This document shows, piece by piece, positions 5,997 through 6,975 of a stretch of 6,975 bases of DNA. The notes under the pieces were generated by a model, which saw only the letters and a program-made list of their open reading frames with translations, made no database searches and was not told the DNA's origin. The translations under genes were made by a program, and so were the position numbers. Source of the DNA: Chloroflexia bacterium (GTDB lineage: Bacteria; Chloroflexota; Chloroflexia; Thermomicrobiales; UBA6265); assembly GCA_013694885.1 (NCBI GenBank), contig JACDBO010000108.1:1-6975 (forward strand). Reading direction: 5' to 3'. Every line of letters starts with the position of its first letter. Within the stretch, counting starts at the first letter, position 1.

Positions 5997-6736
5997 CAGG
6001 CGGGACGCTCCACTTCGACCCCCGTCTGTTCCGGCGCGGCGGTTTGGACCACCGGCGCCGCACCATGTCGGCGGGAGCGACCATTCAGGGCGTCGAAGCG
6101 AAGGGTCAGACGCTGGTAGGGGTAGACATTGATCACGTCCGTCGCTAGGTATCGACGGCGGGACGGCCGCGAGCGGTCGTAGAGATGGACGTGGCCGTGG
6201 AGTTGGTAGGCTGGCAGAAACCATGCCAGGAACCGCCGCATCGCGACGAATCCTCGGTGCGCGACATCTCCCTGGTCGTTGACATCGCGCGGTGGCGCAT
6301 GCGTGACGAGCACGTCGAGCGCGCGGCCGTGCCGGAGGCGGTTCCAGAGCAGCCGCGGGGTCATCCTCAGGATCATGGTCATCATCTGCGGCTCGGTGTA
6401 CTGCACCGGTTCATGCTCGGAGTAGCGGGGCGAACCCGGCAACCCGGCGATGATGAGTCCCGTCCCCAGATCGTGCACCACCCGGCCGCCAAGGTCAATG
6501 CAACCCGCCGGATGGCGGGGGATACCCCGCTCGCCGGCACGTGTCAACTCCTCGGCGTGATTGCCGAGGACATAGTAGACGGGTCGGTTCAAGGCATCGC
6601 TGAGGAATTCGAGATACGTCGCCGGAAGATCCCCACACCCGATTACGAGGCGGACATCGCCCATCCGCTCCTTGATCGAGGGGCTGTAGATACGCTGGTC
6701 AACCTCGTCGGAGACGGCGAGGATGTCGATATCCAT
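5996..6736 (-). CDS. Metallophosphoesterase (calcineurin-like), variant motif I SDEVD
   Basis: Predicted metal-dependent phosphoesterase of 246 residues, cytoplasmic; the phosphorylated substrate is unknown. Seen, in order: ILAVSDEVD (5-13), CGDLPATYLEF (34-44, D36), VLGNHAEE (57-63, N59 and H60), VTHAPP (144-149, H146) and LHGHVH (179-184, H182 and H184). These match superfamily motifs I-V. Motif I is atypical: the canonical D-x-H is D10-E11-V12, so the usual histidine ligand is absent while D10 remains. I recall the same SDEVD opening in related Chloroflexota proteins, which would make it a subfamily trait and not decay. The C-terminal 30 residues are low-complexity. The start at ATG 6736 is an inference: it places motif I at the expected distance, and the -10 candidate overlaps the alternative TTG at 6802, which would add 22 residues. 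The Shine-Dalgarno match at 6736 is weak. It is the first gene of an operon with the ParB-like gene 13 bp downstream. Confidence 0.88.
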   Translation of the reverse strand: MDIDILAVSDEVDQRIYSPSIKERMGDVRLVIGCGDLPATYLEFLSDALNRPVYYVLGNHAEELTRAGERGIPRHPAGCIDLGGRVVHDLGTGLIIAGLPGSPRYSEHEPVQYTEPQMMTMILRMTPRLLWNRLRHGRALDVLVTHAPPRDVNDQGDVAHRGFVAMRRFLAWFLPAYQLHGHVHLYDRSRPSRRRYLATDVINVYPYQRLTLRFDALNGRSRRHGAAPVVQTAAPEQTGVEVERPA

Positions 6737-6801
6737 CGGCGGTCCAGGTTCAGCCGCGACGGCAGCTGTGAGGGCGACACTGCACGAAGCCACCGTCGCC
6801 A

Positions 6802-6829
6802 ATCATAGTCGAATCTCCCGCCGCTCCAA
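6802..6829 (-). promoter_or_regulatory. Candidate sigma-70-type promoter of the metallophosphoesterase/ParB-like operon
   Basis: On the minus strand, TATGAT (plus 6802-6807) matches TATAAT at five of six positions. TTGGAG (plus 6824-6829) lies 16 bp upstream and keeps the TTG of the -35. Transcription would start near 6795, about 59 nt before the ATG at 6736. It is the most A/T-containing patch of this intergenic region. The -35 match is only half, so the call is moderate. Confidence 0.45.
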
Positions 6830-6831
6830 TA

Positions 6832-6874
6832 GGAAACGGCCCGGGCGACTTGGCGATCGCCATGGGCCGTTTCC
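6832..6874. repeat. 43-nt near-perfect inverted repeat immediately upstream of the operon promoter
   Basis: GGAAACGGCCC (6832-6842) and GGGCCGTTTCC (6864-6874) are perfect 11-bp inverted arms. Inside them G6843 can wobble with T6863, A6862 bulges, and GGCGA (6844-6848) pairs with TCGCC (6857-6861) over an 8-nt loop. The whole is a 17-pair hairpin. The 10-bp palindrome GGCGATCGCC (6852-6861) overlaps the inner arm. The element ends two bases from the -35 candidate. It could be an operator, a transcription terminator for the gene entering from the right (although no T-tract follows), or a dispersed palindromic repeat. The arms are seen directly; the role is inferred. Confidence 0.6.
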
Positions 6875-6891
6875 AACCAGAGTGAAAGTGC

Positions 6892-6947
6892 CTGGGTGCG
6901 CACGCCGGCGGGCTGGCCGGACGGGTCAGATCCCGAGTCGCACCCAG
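6892..6947. other. Possible three-way-junction fold enclosed by a 9-bp inverted repeat
   Basis: CTGGGTGCG (6892-6900) and CGCACCCAG (6939-6947) are perfect 9-bp complements. Between them two smaller stems can form: 6904-6908 with 6913-6917 (five pairs, one G-T) and CGGG 6922-6925 with CCCG 6932-6935. On the minus strand the fold spans the proposed stop of the gene from the right, so it may act in termination. On the plus strand it resembles no RNA family that I recognise. The sequence is very GC-rich, which makes small stems cheap. Confidence 0.3.
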
Positions 6948-6975
6948 CGCGGGAGAAGTCCAGGAAGGTCGCGAT
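6926..6975 (-). CDS. Possible C-terminal end of an unidentified minus-strand gene
   Basis: Reading in from the right edge on the minus strand, one frame gives the 15 residues RDLPGLLPRWVRLGI and then TGA (plus 6926-6928). It looks like the tail of a gene that would precede the metallophosphoesterase operon, with about 190 bp of promoter-bearing gap between them. Fifteen residues cannot identify a family. Another minus-strand frame is open from the edge down to 6643, but it would run through the hairpin and promoter and overlap the metallophosphoesterase by 94 nt, so I prefer the short tail. Confidence is low. Confidence 0.3.
   Translation of the reverse strand, partial: RDLPGLLPRWVRLGI

Noticed and set aside
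5235..6224. Minus-strand open frame (329 codons) overlapping both operon genes
   Set aside because: The product is Ser/Arg/Pro-rich and is a +1 shadow of the ParB-like and metallophosphoesterase frames, which carry the recognisable motifs.
6737..6802. TTG start at 6802 adding 22 residues (ATVASCSVALTAAVAAEPGP) resembling a weak signal peptide
   Set aside because: The segment has no proper positively charged start or long hydrophobic core, and the TTG overlaps the TATGAT -10 candidate. Motif I normally lies within the first dozen residues, as it does from ATG 6736.
6185..6808. Plus-strand open frame (207 codons) opposite the metallophosphoesterase
   Set aside because: It is antisense to all five metallophosphoesterase motifs and has no domain of its own.
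6643..6975. Minus-strand frame open from the right edge to 6643, with a fairly balanced composition around 6800-6900
   Set aside because: It would cross the 43-nt hairpin and the promoter candidate and overlap the metallophosphoesterase by 94 nt, and its last part is a plain shadow of that gene. It would be reconsidered if the right flank showed a conserved gene in this frame.
6881..6975. Resemblance of the right-edge sequence (GAGAAGTCC, CCAGGAAGG) to RNase P, SRP RNA or a cobalamin-riboswitch box
   Set aside because: Each match is short and misses conserved bases, such as the extra A of the RNase P GAAAGTCC element. The flanking conserved elements are absent.

Overview
The window is high-GC bacterial DNA, about two thirds G+C by eye, densely coding and with strongly G/C-biased third codon positions. 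It carries five clear protein genes plus the possible tail of a sixth. The gene types and protein style suggest Chloroflexota, perhaps the Thermomicrobia/Sphaerobacter side: a bacterial GH38 mannosidase, a metallophosphoesterase whose first motif reads SDEVD, and a ParB/sulfiredoxin-fold protein with a DGNHR loop. This placement rests on recalled family resemblance, not on a search. No rRNA, tRNA, CRISPR array, insertion sequence or phage gene was recognised.

Layout, left to right. Positions 1-2357 (+) hold the C-terminal three quarters of a family 38 alpha-mannosidase that enters from the left edge. It converges on a minus-strand low-specificity L-threonine aldolase (ltaE, 3466 to 2438) across an 80-bp gap. 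The 159-bp divergent gap 3467-3625 holds -10-like elements for both directions and a 5'-leader hairpin. It separates ltaE from a 12-helix MFS transporter (3626-4957, +). The transporter converges, across 32 bp, on a minus-strand two-gene operon. That operon is a metallophosphoesterase (6736 to 5996) followed 13 bp later by a ParB/Srx-fold protein of unknown function (5982 to 4990). The ribosome-binding site of the second gene overlaps the stop of the first, so the two are probably translationally coupled. Upstream of the operon, 6737-6925 is apparently noncoding. It holds a candidate promoter and, two bases upstream of the -35, a 43-nt near-perfect inverted repeat. A second folded region lies at 6892-6947, and the likely last 15 codons of another minus-strand gene run off the right edge.

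How the genes fit together. The mannosidase (glycan trimming), threonine aldolase (threonine to glycine plus acetaldehyde) and transporter look like independent housekeeping or accessory genes without a shared pathway. The only real partnership in the window is the metallophosphoesterase/ParB-like pair. Both proteins have altered signature motifs (DEV in place of DxH; DGNHR in place of the ParB GERR-type box). This pair is the best candidate here for an undescribed two-protein system, but its function cannot be read from sequence alone.
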